Source: Saccoglossus kowalevskii
Taxonomy: Eukaryota > Hemichordata > Enteropneusta > Harrimaniidae
Assembly (NCBI RefSeq): GCF_000003605.2
Contig: NW_003151267.1
Coordinates: forward strand, 150,332-214,331
Reading direction: 5' to 3'
Length of the DNA: 64,000 nucleotides
Shown here in pieces: positions 27,269 through 40,430 of the stretch. The stretch's first letter is position 1. Every line of letters begins with the position of its first letter. The notes under the pieces are model-generated. The model was not told the DNA's origin. It searched no databases and saw only the letters and a program-made list of their open reading frames with translations. The position numbers were made by a program, and so were the translations under genes.

Positions 27269-27703
27269 AAGATACTGGTCTCTGGTAGCATAGTGGTTGT
27301 CGCATCAGACTCATGATCGGTAGACCCGAGTTCAAATTCTACCTTAGGCTGAACATTAAAGGGTCGACCCCTACACTGGGCGAGAGTGTCACAGACTCAA
27401 TGGGAAGGCCAATTCTACTGGCCGAGATTCATTCACTAACGAATGCGACTTTGGGGGGAACCTTGGTTAAGGTCCGCAGCTGCTTGTGTTCGACCGGGCC
27501 TTGTTGACGCCAGGATAGCGCATTAAAATTGCCATTTGATAGGGATATGGCCACACAGCCCTGTCATGTAGTCAGGAAACCACTTCTGTGGCAAAATGCA
27601 CTTTGTGTCAGCACTAGCACTCACACAAAAAAAAGATCAGGAGAGACAACAGTGACATTCAATGTCCGGAACTGTCGCCTGGCACAAAAACATTTAAAAA
27701 AAA
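27269..27703 (+). mobile_element. tRNA-derived SINE, full-length copy
   Basis: The 5' part resembles a tRNA gene: box A TAGCATAGTGG at 27286-27296, a CTCATGA loop with a CAT anticodon-like triplet at 27312-27314, and a box B-like GAGTTCAAATTC at 27328-27339. This suggests descent from a tRNA-Met-like gene transcribed by RNA polymerase III. A body of about 330 bases follows, then an A-rich tail ending at the right direct repeat. SINEs encode no protein and depend on a partner LINE. The box B departs from GGTTCGANTCC (TTCAAA for TTCGAN), so current activity is uncertain. The intact 14-bp duplication argues for a younger insertion than the copy at 12.4 kb. Confidence 0.93.
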
Positions 27704-27717
27704 AAGATACAGTCTTT
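27704..27717 (+). repeat. SINE target-site duplication, right
   Basis: Exact copy of 27255-27268, directly after the A-rich tail. The first two A residues could also be counted as tail. Confidence 0.9.
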
Positions 27718-28922
27718 GGGGAGAAATTTGTGTTGAGGTAAGTTATGAGCTCGAAAAGATCACGGTGATTGGTACTCCTACAAACTTGGCTACAGTTAAC
27801 ACTATCTAAATCTCATTTAATCCGACCGTATCGAGTCATTTATCTTTTATTTATTCACTTGCTTGACTGTTAGATAAAGAATAGAGTCAAAATTTCAGAC
27901 TGAATATGAACAGTTTATTGGTTTGATGATTTCTTCAAAATACAATCATCACATATTTATAGGTATTTTAAAATTTCAAAAGAAACTATTCGAAATACTG
28001 AAGCCTTTATTCACTTTCAAGTGGCAAGCAATACATGACTTGTGGTAATCTCACCGTTGTCTGATTAACTCAAAGGTGTTTATCTGCCTAGATAACGATA
28101 GATAACCGGTTCGATGCGCTCAACTCGGGAAAACGGATTTTGACATGGTTAAGCTTCGACAAGATAAGGTCATTGTTTCATATTTGTTTACCAGCGAGAA
28201 ATATGGCGGCGAATATCAAACTACGAACACGTCACATTTTTATCTGTAGTGACGGAACGTCTCCTTGATGCACCTCATAAAAGGAGGAAATCAAAACAGA
28301 ACATTTATAAATGGCGATTTCAGCTGCTTTTTTAGGTATCACGTTCATTAACAAAAAATTAACTGTCGATTATGATCATCAATTAAGGAAGGAAAGGTCA
28401 TCTATCGCAACAACAAACAAACAAACTAACTGATAGAGTTCAGGATGGATTCTGCGTTTTACGAAAAGTCGCAAATCTGACGTCACAGGTGTCCGAGTGA
28501 ATATTCTTCTACATCCGTCCATTCCGATGATTTCCTTGGACCAAAATTAGGGGCCATTTGAGTGGAGTACGACTAGAAAAGGAAATACTACGTCACAATG
28601 TTTACACATAAAAGAAAGTAGTTGCAGTACCAACCCCGGACAACAGAGTGAGATTACTTAATAATGTAGCGTGCGTACGACTATTTAGTTGATTCAATAA
28701 CAGCGCAGCAGACGATACAAGTGGTGAGCAATTTGTTGTGTCACGCTTGATAACGTTAGTGCTAAATAGGCGGGATTTACAGCTTCACTAGATCTCATTA
28801 CAGCTTCATTTGCGGAGCCTGTTTAAGTTAACAATGTGTCATTGGTTGATTGGGGCCTGCTCGCGGAGTTTTCCCGCCCGAGGAAACAGATAAAATAATA
28901 TACCCCGATATTATTTCTCTGG

Positions 28923-29411
28923 TCAGAATTTGAGAACAAATACAACATATGCCACTTCATTTTGTGAATGTGACATTTTAGAATAATTTATAACATATTT
29001 ATAAAAATGTATTAAGAACAAATAAAATGTCGTTCGCGATAGAAACTCATCCGGACGAGAATAACAACCGGCACTCAGCGGCCGGGCCTCCTGATTTAAT
29101 TTGCTGAGTGGCAGACTCCAGCAGCTTCGGTCATAGGTCATGACACTGATCTTTAATTTGGAGCAGTTTCCTCCCGAAACCAAATTGATTAAGTCAGAAC
29201 ATTTATCACTAATATCAGAGTCGGCATGTTTTAATATGGTATAAACATAGTTTCCGGCTAATGTACGTTTCAGCATTGAGTGGTGTAGTTCGCACCGGTA
29301 AATACACCTGTAAATTAGGCAGGAAAATCTCGTGAGAAAATAAAGCATGCCAGTCCGGCTTTCTTTTTTATTATCAAGCAGTGTTGTGCTTGTTTGTTCC
29401 AAGGGATGCAA
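28923..29411 (-). CDS. 162-codon ORF, unrecognised
   Basis: This is the longest frame in the window outside transposon remnants. By my rough estimate fewer than 0.1 frames of this length are expected by chance in 64 kb at this composition. The product has no recognised domain. The middle (LAGNYVYTILKHADSDISDK, then CSDLINLVSGGN) is mixed and protein-like; the C-terminal third is aromatic-rich and looks like random AT-rich translation. No signal peptide is evident. An overlapping 90-codon frame lies just upstream on the same strand in another phase. It could be a real small gene, part of an exon or chance. Confidence 0.2.
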   Translation of the reverse strand: MHPLEQTSTTLLDNKKESRTGMLYFLTRFSCLIYRCIYRCELHHSMLKRTLAGNYVYTILKHADSDISDKCSDLINLVSGGNCSKLKISVMTYDRSCWSLPLSKLNQEARPLSAGCYSRPDEFLSRTTFYLFLIHFYKYVINYSKMSHSQNEVAYVVFVLKF

Positions 29412-31907
29412 CGTAAACTACATGACCATGACAGTGACATTTTATTGAACCACCGACTCGAGTAGTGCAGCTGGTATCTTTCCGATGAATAATTATTTTT
29501 CGGTCGCAAATGGGTCAACACTGTCGTAAATGGGTGTCCTCGAATTTGCAGTTTAGAAATGATAGTTGAAATGATTGTTTTGTTCATATTTAACCGGTAT
29601 GAATGTATACAAAATATTTAAGCAAGTAAAAAAAAACAACACGTTTTGTCGGTACGACTCACTGTTTTTGGAACAAAAAGTGCTGAAAATCATGATTGTT
29701 CACACTTAAGTAACGAACAGAGCAATTATCTTACTATCACGAACACATTTTCTTAAATAGGTATTTCGCCATCTTTCGTGTAATTGGCGATTAATACTGA
29801 TTCTGTAGCCAAATACATCTATATATCCCGATTTTTTTTTTCGGGGTGCTAGTTTTGCGAATTCAGCCGGTATTACTCAACGTGTTTTTAACATTGTTAT
29901 TTGTTTACATAGAACGCAATAAATTGCTGAGTGACTGTGGTTTTGATGTAGGGGGCCAAACTACGCGGTAAAAAGCGATTTCATTCGAGAGGTAAATCTA
30001 AACTTGCCTTTGAAATTTACATAAATTGCTCCAACGTTTGGGTACTGAGCTGTGAATAAATGGGACCAGTAGTTACGTAATATGTAATGTAATAAAACAA
30101 AAGTGACATCGAGTTACTTGGTGTATCTATCTTAATATTTGTTTAATTGGAGGATTTCCAATTACTATGCAGATTGATTTGCTTTTCGCCTGTATCCCAT
30201 CTGTGTTTACGAAATTGGCATTACTGGCAATTTGTCCGCCGTGATTACGACATATAACCAATTACAGTGTTTTAATTTATAATCAATCACCCAAATTGGT
30301 CGACAAATACACAAGGCGAAAGAATCAGAAATCAGAAGCATAATGTTCGTAGAAAAACCAGCTCTCCTAATGACACGGCTGCGCAAACAGTGGATGTAAG
30401 TTTCTCAGCCGTATCTTTAAAAAAAAAATGTTTTCGTGTGCCAGTGTTTAGCGGTTCTCACGAACAGCAAACATATCCGCGGTGATTATACTACTTTTGA
30501 AATAAGAATAATTAATTGATATTAGTCATCAGCTGAGTGGTATGGTTTACATGGCAATTAAATAACGACAAGGAAAAAATGTTTTTGAATGGGTTTCAAT
30601 GATTTGGTTTGCGTGCCCTACTACGCTAACAGAGAAGTGTTTGTTTGTTTGAAGCTCACGTGACCATGGTACCTCCAGTAATATCTGTTATTTAACTACA
30701 GTTTATTGCCATAGCAGTGTATTTTCGAATGACTGTATTACTTGTGTTGTTCTCGCTCTTATTTTTCTGTAGACTGTTGAAAGCGAGAGAACCCCGATAC
30801 TTGTTTTTGCGTTCACATAGTTACACAGTGACTGTGATTACCCACAATCCAATGTGGTTTATACAAGCAATATATTGGTTGTTGAAAGTTCGATGAATGT
30901 CATCAGTACCGGTCATCTGTGGATATACTTCATGCATTCTAAAATATGTATATTTTTCTAAAATATTGTTCTTTTTCTTTTTCATTCAACATGTTTTGAT
31001 TTTGCCAAGAGTAGCATTGTTTTAGTCAACTGTAATCCAAACTTTATAATTCTTAGAAAACTAATGGAATTCCCAGAATCTGGCTATTTTTTTAATTTGA
31101 AATATGCATATTAGCTGCCAGGTGATGAGTGTGAGTACTTATGTTAGTGATTATATTTCCCTTTGCCAGACTCCAATTCAAAAAGTTGAGATACATTTTA
31201 CATTCTGATCACACATTTCAAAACGTTCTTATGAAGACAAACAAGTACAGAAGAAGTGAAATGTTTTAGAGGAAGCAATGTTCATTGAGAGAATTCTGGG
31301 CAATTTATAGTGCTAATTTATATAGTCCACCCCTTTCCGTCGTCACGTTTATCATTCAACTGATCGATGTAACCATGGTATTTGGAAATGTGGTCGCAAT
31401 GATGAGAGAATTTGGAACACCTTTTGAGAGAAAAACCAAATCTCGTGGTTTGCTCGCCCTCAACGAGATGTCGGCGGACATTTGTGTTTAAGGTATATTA
31501 TTGTGATGGAACTCGAGAGAACATTGTTTGATGGGATTTAATATATAAAATACACTGTATAATATTATAAAAACAAAACACATTGATACATCTATATAGG
31601 TCTTGCTATTCCGACATGTATATGTATAGAAATAGGACGCCTTTACCGTCAGCGTAAGATTTGAAAGGACACGCGATCCATTTACATTGGGAAAGAAATC
31701 CTATCACATATTTTTGCGGTAACATAAGGAGCCGATAGAAACATATCAGCACACAGATAAGGTGCTTGAACTGGGTCCCCTCACGTGGGAAATTAGCGGC
31801 TGGCAATTACTGCTCCTATCAAAGCCATGCCAATCAGTAATCAAAGAGTACAACCACATAAATTAGTCAGTGGCATGTGCTTTTTAGCAAGCTGATTACC
31901 GGAGCAT

Positions 31908-31924
31908 CCCACTGACTCAGTGGG
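31908..31924. promoter_or_regulatory. AP-1 / MARE-like palindrome
   Basis: CCCACTGA-C-TCAGTGGG forms a perfect 17-bp palindrome centred on TGACTCA, the AP-1 (Fos/Jun, Maf/Nrf) core. Eight-base arms around a consensus core are uncommon by chance. It lies in a locally less AT-rich stretch with no nearby supported gene. Confidence 0.35.
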
Positions 31925-32458
31925 GTATTAGCAGGTGGGCTGATTACTCGCGGCAAACACTGCGACAGCGTCGCCGTGGCATCGACTGCCTACCAGTTTT
32001 CGTCATTTACACATTTCTCGCAGAACACCTCTACAGTCGTTCAAATATATTATGTTGGCGGCGTTTACGTCCATAAATACGCCTCGGGCTTTAAATAAAG
32101 AGAACTTAACCGGGCTGGTGGTTTAAACCTATGTGCAACTATTTAGATATAGTTTGAAATGCCAATATAACTGTTACCCGCAGCTGTAAAACAAATCTTA
32201 TACTGCCACGATGATGATCAATCTTATTTTAGGGCCGGGCCATTTATAATCAGACGACGCCATGGGTTATTTATATATCGTGCTACTATGACGTAATATT
32301 TTGAAATTTGTTTTGTAGTAAAGTTTTTCATAATTATTGAAACGGTTATTTTCACTCCGTACTATCCATCTAAGCCCGCCCTGGATTCCGCGTGTATATA
32401 CATATTAAAAGATTTTTTTTTATCGAAAGTCTTTTCACAGTGAATTTGATTTGGGCTT

Positions 32459-32470
32459 TGACCTTGACCT
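32459..32470 (-). promoter_or_regulatory. DR0 nuclear-receptor site
   Basis: On the minus strand AGGTCAAGGTCA is a perfect direct repeat of AGGTCA with zero spacing, the preferred site of NR6A1/GCNF-type receptors. It also contains TCAAGGTCA, the extended half-site of ERR and SF1/FTZ-F1 receptors. Single TGACCTTG or AAGGTCAAG half-sites occur near 38147 and 38247. Function is inferred from sequence only. Confidence 0.35.
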
Positions 32471-35400
32471 ATCTTTTTATACTGGAAACATGTTGTAACA
32501 GAAATTAAGGGAAACAAAAGGGAAATGCGTAGGCATTAAGGCTGTCAGCTGTCATTAGATAGATTAGCAGATTACCTTGACTTTCTTAATATAGTCTATA
32601 TTATTCCGTTTCTCATAAAACCGAGATAAATAAAGTATGGTAGCTAAACGACTTTTTGCATACAATCAGTGGGTAAAACATCCATAAACATTGTGAGTAA
32701 TTTGTCATTTTGCAAACTCGGTCAGAAAATATAAATCCATCGTCACTCCATTATTTTTAATAGATGTATTCACAATTATAATATACGGAGGTCCCATCCA
32801 TCGCGGATAGTTTCACGTTCAACACGTCAAGAACGTACACAGAGCGCGAAAGTAGACCAGATTATATAGGCACATGAGGCAAATAAAATAACACTACATG
32901 TATATGATACATTTTTTACATTATATTAATCTAAGTTCATTATTATTGATGTTGTTATTACTTTTAGTGTTCGAAACCTTTAACATAATACAGTTAAACA
33001 TGTTGGTCCGCTGCCGAATTTAACGTCTGAACATTATTCTTGTTCAGGGCTCGCAATACATGTAAAAACACGGGCGTCTGGATATATAGCGAACAGTGAC
33101 GTCGTACGATGCCCAAGTATGGTTCGATGTCCATCGTAGCATCAATTAAAGCGTAATAAAGTCGAGATGATAATTGTCACGTGATCTACTGCATCAAATG
33201 AAGACCGCCTTTCTCTGTAATTAAGAACTTCGGAGTCTGAGAGCAATAAGAGTGATCTACCTTTTACTACTACAAATCAATCTCGTCAGAAACAGTGTCG
33301 TAAATGTAGGTTCAATGTTTTAGCCGGCGGGTCCTTCGTGTTCTCAGTATGCGGAAGAAGTTTTCTTTCTCACCATTGCACCAACACAGTTTGAGTTAGT
33401 TACTCAGAGGCAATCAATTCGCTTTGAATTGTGGGTATGTCCTTGATGTTTTGAATATTCTACAGAGGGCGCACGCCCATTTACAAAATTCAAAACTTGC
33501 AAATTACCGGCTTCATTTAATCATCTTTTGCTACCGTGCAACGTTCCACATGTTCAGCACATGTTCAAATGTTCAACTAAAGGCGTATGTAGGGACATAC
33601 AATTTTACTTTTTCTAACGCGTGACATTTGTTCTCGGCTGTGATCTTTAGGAAAGATATTTTACATTTATTAAATTGATTCGATATTTCCTGAAAACGAG
33701 AAGGAATTACTCGCGTCTGCTGGTTTTCGTCATGTTGAAATACCATGGGGCCAAATGCCGTGATATTATAAAATCAATTAAACGGAAGTGCTTCATGTTA
33801 CCCGTCCCCAGAGGAGCTAGCTAATTAAATAAAAAGCTCTGACCTGTTTGATCTTAGGTGTGTTTAGAAGAGCCCCCGAGAACTGATACAATCAAGAGTT
33901 AAAATTTACCTAATGGCCAAATTACTCACGTGGTGCTACGACTCCCTTTTCGTGTAAATTTACAATTCCCCTCTGTGAGTACGCAGTGTCTGGAGATCAA
34001 TTTGCATTCATGATTATTTGTGTGATAAGGATACGTTCGTTATGAATATGAATACGCGTTCATCATGACCCCATTAAACACTTAGCTCGGATCAGTTCCA
34101 ATATACACGCAGGGAGCTCTGTGAACTATTGTAGCTCTCCCCCAACGGCAGGAATGTTAAATATATCTGTCGGTTCCAAGTAAATAGACATGAAACTGAA
34201 GCATTTCCTTATGAAGTAATGGAGGTTGTGTAATCTTATACACATTGTAGGGTTATTAGAGTCAAGTATCCAGAATGAATGCAGACGATTGAACGAAACA
34301 CCTGTCACTGTCACGCCACAAGTTATCGCGTGTTGTAATTTTGCGGTATTGCACTGGGTATTTTCATCCTACCATATTAGGAAACGCGAATTCCAAATAT
34401 GGAACGATTATGCGCGTAAGCGTCCTCTGTGATAATAGAAAACACACATGGCTCCCCCTAGGGTTTGACCGAGCCCATACAAAAAAAGTTCGCTAAATCT
34501 GTTCTAAACGTTTTGGATTTCGGCATTCCCATGATGTATTTCTGAGAGGAAAAGATTACGAGGATATTGCAAAGTATGCACTCAGGCAGTACGCGGTCGC
34601 ATCGACCTCCGCTGCGTGTCGGTCGATACTTCCACTGTACTGTCTTCGTGCATAATTTTCGGTATCCCCTGTTGGAACGACTCAACGTTCTTTTTAAGTA
34701 TTATATGAATTGTTTTCTTAGACGACAGTACTGGCGTTTGAGTGTACTTTTTTATGACAGGTTTCAAAAAAATAAAATACTGTTCTAATGTGTTGATGCC
34801 ATTTGTATATGACACAGATTTCGTCCAAAATATATACTTTCTTTAGCTCAAACTTACACAAAATGGAGAAAAACGAAACACACGCAAACCTTTTTTTACC
34901 TTCAATATTCTCAGAAGAACAGTCAGTTGTTTAGTGTCTAATTGACAATTGCCAAGATCGGTAGGTCATCGGTTCTTGTCAATAAACACATTTTCACGCA
35001 CTACTCTAACAGCTAATTGAAGTGAGCCCTCGCACGCCGCGTTTCAGAAACGTTCAAACTTTACGCGTATATCGTAAATCGTTTAGTACATTGGTTTCAC
35101 TTGCTGATTCAATATGACAAAATAGGTGGCTATTTCCGTGCAGAAAAGTTAATAAAAATCAAGCATTTCTGTTATACCGAAACCATATCTCCGTCGTGTA
35201 TGAACGAATTTCCTTAACATTTTGCATAATTAATTACATGCATTGTCTATTATGATTTTGTATATTATAATTAATAAGCATGAATAATTATAGATGGAGC
35301 GTCTTCGAATTAAATAAGAACAAACAATTTTAGATGTGGTCTTCTAAAATTAAATATATACATACATGTATAAACATGGGCTTTCTCTGATAGAATTAAA

Positions 35401-37504
35401 TATGTCCCTTAATAATTTTGTTTGTGTACATGCTCTAGTTGAACACTAGCCCATCCCCGAGTATATCGTTTTCGCCGTCGGTTACTAATAGAAAAACAAA
35501 CAAAATTGGACATTGTAATGTTTTGAATAAATTATACCGGCATGTGTGTGTGAAACAAATATGAACATCATTATATAAATATCGAAAATGCAGACACTGT
35601 TTCCAAGCATTAATGATGGATATTTGAAAATTCCAGAACAATCGGCATTGATTGAATCTTATAACAAACTGCATACAACTCTCAAAGACCTATTATTGTT
35701 TTTATCATCACCATTCACAACTAAATTATCCTTTTTATTATTTATGTACTCTTGAGAAAATGCATTTCTGCACTTTTTACAGTAATTTAGGCGCGTTTCA
35801 ATTTGTCCATTTAAATACATTTGCTAGGATAGCGAGTCCCCACAACCCCGCATTTACACCTTGGTGTTATTCACATGGAATGGCCGATGTTCTATGAAAT
35901 CCATCCGCTATTCCTGGGTTATGTGCTGAACGTTACATACAACTGCTAGCGATGTAAACAAATCATTCGTAATGCATAGAAATGTGAAATCAGAATTTAG
36001 TTAAAGAGCGATTGTAGCAATTACAAATCATTATCGGTAAACCAATCACGTGTTGCCAATCATCGACTGTGTCGCACATCGCCCTCTGTAGAGCTGAAAT
36101 TACAAATTATCTTAAGCGTGTTTGTTTAGTATACCGTTCAGTTTTCATTTTATATTTTGAAATTCGAAAACTATGTTGCACGTCTGTATTTGAAGATTGG
36201 ACGCACCTATTCAACTATGCTATTTAAATGAGTTAATTTAAGACATGTCATGTTATATATATTTAAAAACAAGGTGGATGTGATACGTGACAAAAATGTG
36301 ATCCATTTATTCTATTCGCGAGATAGGCCCGATGTTTCTAAAAATCTATATTTTTATATCCTGAAAAATTATTCAGGCTAAACTCTTTTTGTCGATTTTG
36401 TGCAAACTGATGTAATTCAATATATTTTCTAATTTGCCTTATCAGCCCATTGTAACAAAATAGACATAATAGACAGGGAGGATATTTATTTGCAGCCTTT
36501 ATTAATAATGTAAATTATATGCAGATATGTAAATAACGTCATGAAACATTTGTAAATAAATGAAGTGTTTTCAGCGTTCAGAGTTCAAATTTGTACGGAA
36601 TAAAAACAAGTTATAATTAATAGGGCCTGAAAAGTTTTGTGTCATGTTTAATTTGAATATACTTTGCAACATAATGTTAATACTCCATTCTAAGATGTAT
36701 TACTAATAAACACCATTCTAGTACAACTATATTAACATAAAAAATGCGAGAAATGTAAACGTTTACCCACTGCAGAAGGTCATTTTATAGAAAGCAACAA
36801 CAAATCATCCCACCTTACAATTTTAATGTCGTGCACCACCAAAGTTAAAGATTGGTATCGCCACTGTGCAAAAAAATCGAACAGCAATCACCCATTATCG
36901 GTGATGGCTATCATAAACTGAAAAGCTGACAAGACTTCAAATCTTGATGTTTCAAATATACAAGATACGATCAGTATTAATGATAAACATAATAGGATAT
37001 ATTCTATCACTCGCCGATCAATATTCCCGATAAACGAATGTACACACACTGATTTCCCCTTTTTACATATCCATTTTATATGTACACGTGAAGACCAAAT
37101 TTATTCGCGGGTTGTTAGTAGACGTTATCAGTGTGTGCTGTTTGCAGATCGGTCAAACTATCACAATATTCACAAGTAGTAAGTCATCATCTCATATTAT
37201 GCATTTATGTAAATATCCCTTATTATTCATATGTTTAGTTTTGCAAAGATCACACTTTATTCATATGTAGTGTGTCATTAATCGTACGAATGTAAGATTT
37301 TAACTAAGCATTTAAAGGAGTAATGTGATGTGATTAATGAAATAAATGAAGCATTTATATGCATCAATTGCGATTCCTGTTTTCTCTATTTTTACTACAT
37401 AGTACAACGTTCAACGAATATCCAACGTTAACGCTCACATGTAACAGACTAATCTGCAACTGTAATAGACCGATGTGCAGCGAAATATTCGTACTACCAG
37501 CATT

Positions 37505-37525
37505 TGTGTGTGTGTGTGTGTGTGT
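37505..37525. repeat. (TG)n microsatellite
   Basis: Ten consecutive TG dinucleotides. Confidence 0.95.
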
Positions 37526-40329
37526 TCAATAAGGAACACCACTAAACTGATTCTTAAACGAAGAAAATAGTAGAAATATAAAATAGCGCATTGTCATAGC
37601 GACGCGAAGCATGTAACATGAATCATGTTAAAGATATTAAATGAAATCATTGACAACTACAGTATCGGTTATTGTACGCGGTTCGCATTTTAACGCAACG
37701 CAAGTCTTTTCTGTTAATAATCGTAGTTATATTTCTGGAACGGTTATTCCCATGTGCGTTGTTCGTTATAGTTTCCGGTTAGTAAGACAATTGGGAATTC
37801 TAAAAATAAGCAGTGTTATTTTAGCAATTAAAAGCTGTAATTCTCCTTAAATCGAATATGTATGTTTAGTCCTTGCACGCAATGAATCATGATGTTAATG
37901 TGTGTTTGTGTTTTTGTAACTTTCAAGCAATGTCATTAACGTGACCATCTGCTCTCAGAAAAATTACCGATTTTTCATGTCAAGTTTGACATGTGTACTG
38001 ACTTTGAGTTGAAGTAACAGTAATTTTGTTATGGTTGAAAAGCCGATTTCGATTGAATCTAGAAATTGTATTTCATAAATAATTCAACTGTCAGTTCACT
38101 AATTTGCAAATGCCATCTTTATTTTGATTGATACTGATTTGAAAGGTCAAGTTTAACATATTTTTTTTGTAAAATTAAATGATAAAGTATTTTGTACATA
38201 ATTTATGTCAATCTATCTTCGATATGGTGTATACTTGACATGCACTTGACCTTGCTATCGGTTGAACACCTGGGTTCAAAGTGAAGTTTAACTAACAATA
38301 TATGAGATTCAGTAATATTATACCCCATCTCTTTCGATATTTGTAGATTGTAATTGTTGGACATTTATTTTTCAAGTAACCAAGTAGTCTTGCGTGTTTA
38401 TGATGAAGGGTTGCACCACCCCAAACACAGCCAAACGGCACCGTTGAAGAACTAAACAAACTCTCACTGTAGACATGTAGTAGATGACCCGGTAAACTGA
38501 TTTTGTTTTACTCGATTTTTATTTACATGTGATTTTTTTTTTTAAATAAAGTTCAAGTTTATAGAATTTGTCTAAATACTACTAATGTATTTTGGAAACA
38601 GTAGCGGAGATAAATACATCAAACTGTAGGTGGATACGTCACTACTACATTCTTGGAAATGCCAGTGACTCTGCGGTGAATGCCCCATGGTAGTGCACTC
38701 AATAGCACCAATCTCATTTTGCTTTATTTCATATAACTCCATTAATCAAACGATAATCCATAAAACGCATAACTGGACCATTTTGATGAGTCACCAACTC
38801 AGAATGGCTTACCCAAATGAACCATCAAATATAAACATTTCCCTAAACGTTTCGTCTTTCTTTGCTTTCTCGGGGAAATTATTTCAACAATTATTATCTT
38901 ATCTTAAAAGTAAACTAAGCCAAACGACCCACAAGACGGTATCTGTGCAATCATGATATCCTCAATATCGTTTAATGATATACAGTTAAAAATATTTGAA
39001 TGGATCATAATTTGATTCATTGTTAATACAATCGTGAGGGTAAGTAAGGTGACCACTTCTATCTCTACTGTATTAAACGTTTGCAATGATTCTAAAATCG
39101 ATGTATCATCATAGGCAAGTTTGACCTTGTTTGTGTGGAAAATGATCCAAATTTCAGTACCATAACGTTTTTTGGGAGTTGATACCACACTCAGAATATG
39201 AAGACAAAGTTCAGATGCTCGGATAATTGGTTAATAAGCAATAATTATATGAAATTGTAAATCATCATCTTCAGATAAAAGCTAATTCAGAAATTGACTC
39301 TAGAAACACTAGAAATTGTTCTAGTGACCCCATCTGCTTTCACGCATGCGTTGCGGCTACTTAACGAGGCATGCTTTTTGTAATTATAATCAGTATTCAC
39401 AACATCTCAACAAGTAATATTTCTTACATACAAATTAGATTTGTTGTTGTGGTTGGTAAAATTATTCACAATCATCACTCAGTTGATTTGCTGATGGATT
39501 TTACCTGGGCATTTATTGAAAACGTTTTCCTACCCTATTCCCAATACAATTATAACTGTTATCTCCGACTAAACTTTCCCCACAACCAGTTATATTAATG
39601 ATATTCCCGTTTACGAAGATCATCCACTTTACTGTTCAAGGAATTCCATTGGTCAACCAAATTGAAAGAGGAATTTTACTTGTAGATAAAACCCATATAT
39701 GACAATGCTAAATGAACGTTTGATACGAAACTTCAATCAAAAACAATATTTGAGCCAAATGTTTGCCGGTAACCTGAACCCGATTTAAGCACCAGTAAAC
39801 TATAACTCCATAATGGTCAATAGCAACGAGGTCACTCATACACATATATAATTGTTGATAAATACAGTTTTGACCAAATAAAAACAATTTTAACTATATA
39901 AGCTGTTTCTGCTTCGTTTTAAAACAAAATGGTAAAATCAGTACTGGTACATAATCCGATTTTGTTGTTCGCCTCTTTCAAAAACATACTCCTATTTAAG
40001 GAAGAAATATTAGATTTCGTCATACATAATATGTCAATCAACCCTTGTCCAAAGGGACGTTTGCTGTGTTGAGATGCAATTGTTATTCATCCCATATTTT
40101 AAACATTAACGTGAGCATAGTATCATCCGTGTGAATGTTGTTATAATTTGGTTAAATATTATAATATGTGCAAAGAGTAAACGAACTCCCTTGTTTTTAT
40201 CGCGTTATGTTGAATGTCACTACACAAAAATACACTGTTGCTATACTTCATGCATAATCAGTAGACTTAATGAGTCAAACACCACGGGGTTATAGCTTAC
40301 CTAATCATTTTGTCCCGTCTAATAATTCA

Positions 40330-40430
40330 GAATATTTTATCAAAGGACTTAGACGCTGTGTCATCAATGTCGGTGTCGGTTTCTTCAATACTTTGCCTAC
40401 GCATGCCTGCTGATTCCGTCTGATCTCCTC
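40330..40430 (-). CDS. Possible C-terminal exon, acidic Ser/Thr-rich
   Basis: On the minus strand a 3' splice-site-like CGACTCAG ends at 40431. The frame then reads GGDQTESAGMRRQSIEETD followed by TDIDDTASKSFDKIF and TGA. The acidic, Ser/Thr-rich, low-hydrophobic content is unlike the rest of the window and resembles a cytoplasmic tail of a membrane protein. RRQSI is a protein kinase A consensus. The same frame stays open upstream to a Met at 40524, so an unspliced 65-codon frame is an alternative. A second frame is also open across most of the segment, and a GTAAGC donor-like site follows at 40300. No homologue was recognised. Confidence 0.22.

Noticed and set aside
34582-34685. Minus-strand segment GIPKIMHEDSTVEVSTDTQ followed by RRSMRPRTA as a possible exon
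   Set aside because: The composition is somewhat coding-like after CAACAG, but the pyrimidine tract is weak, the opposite strand and another minus frame are also open, and nothing was recognised.
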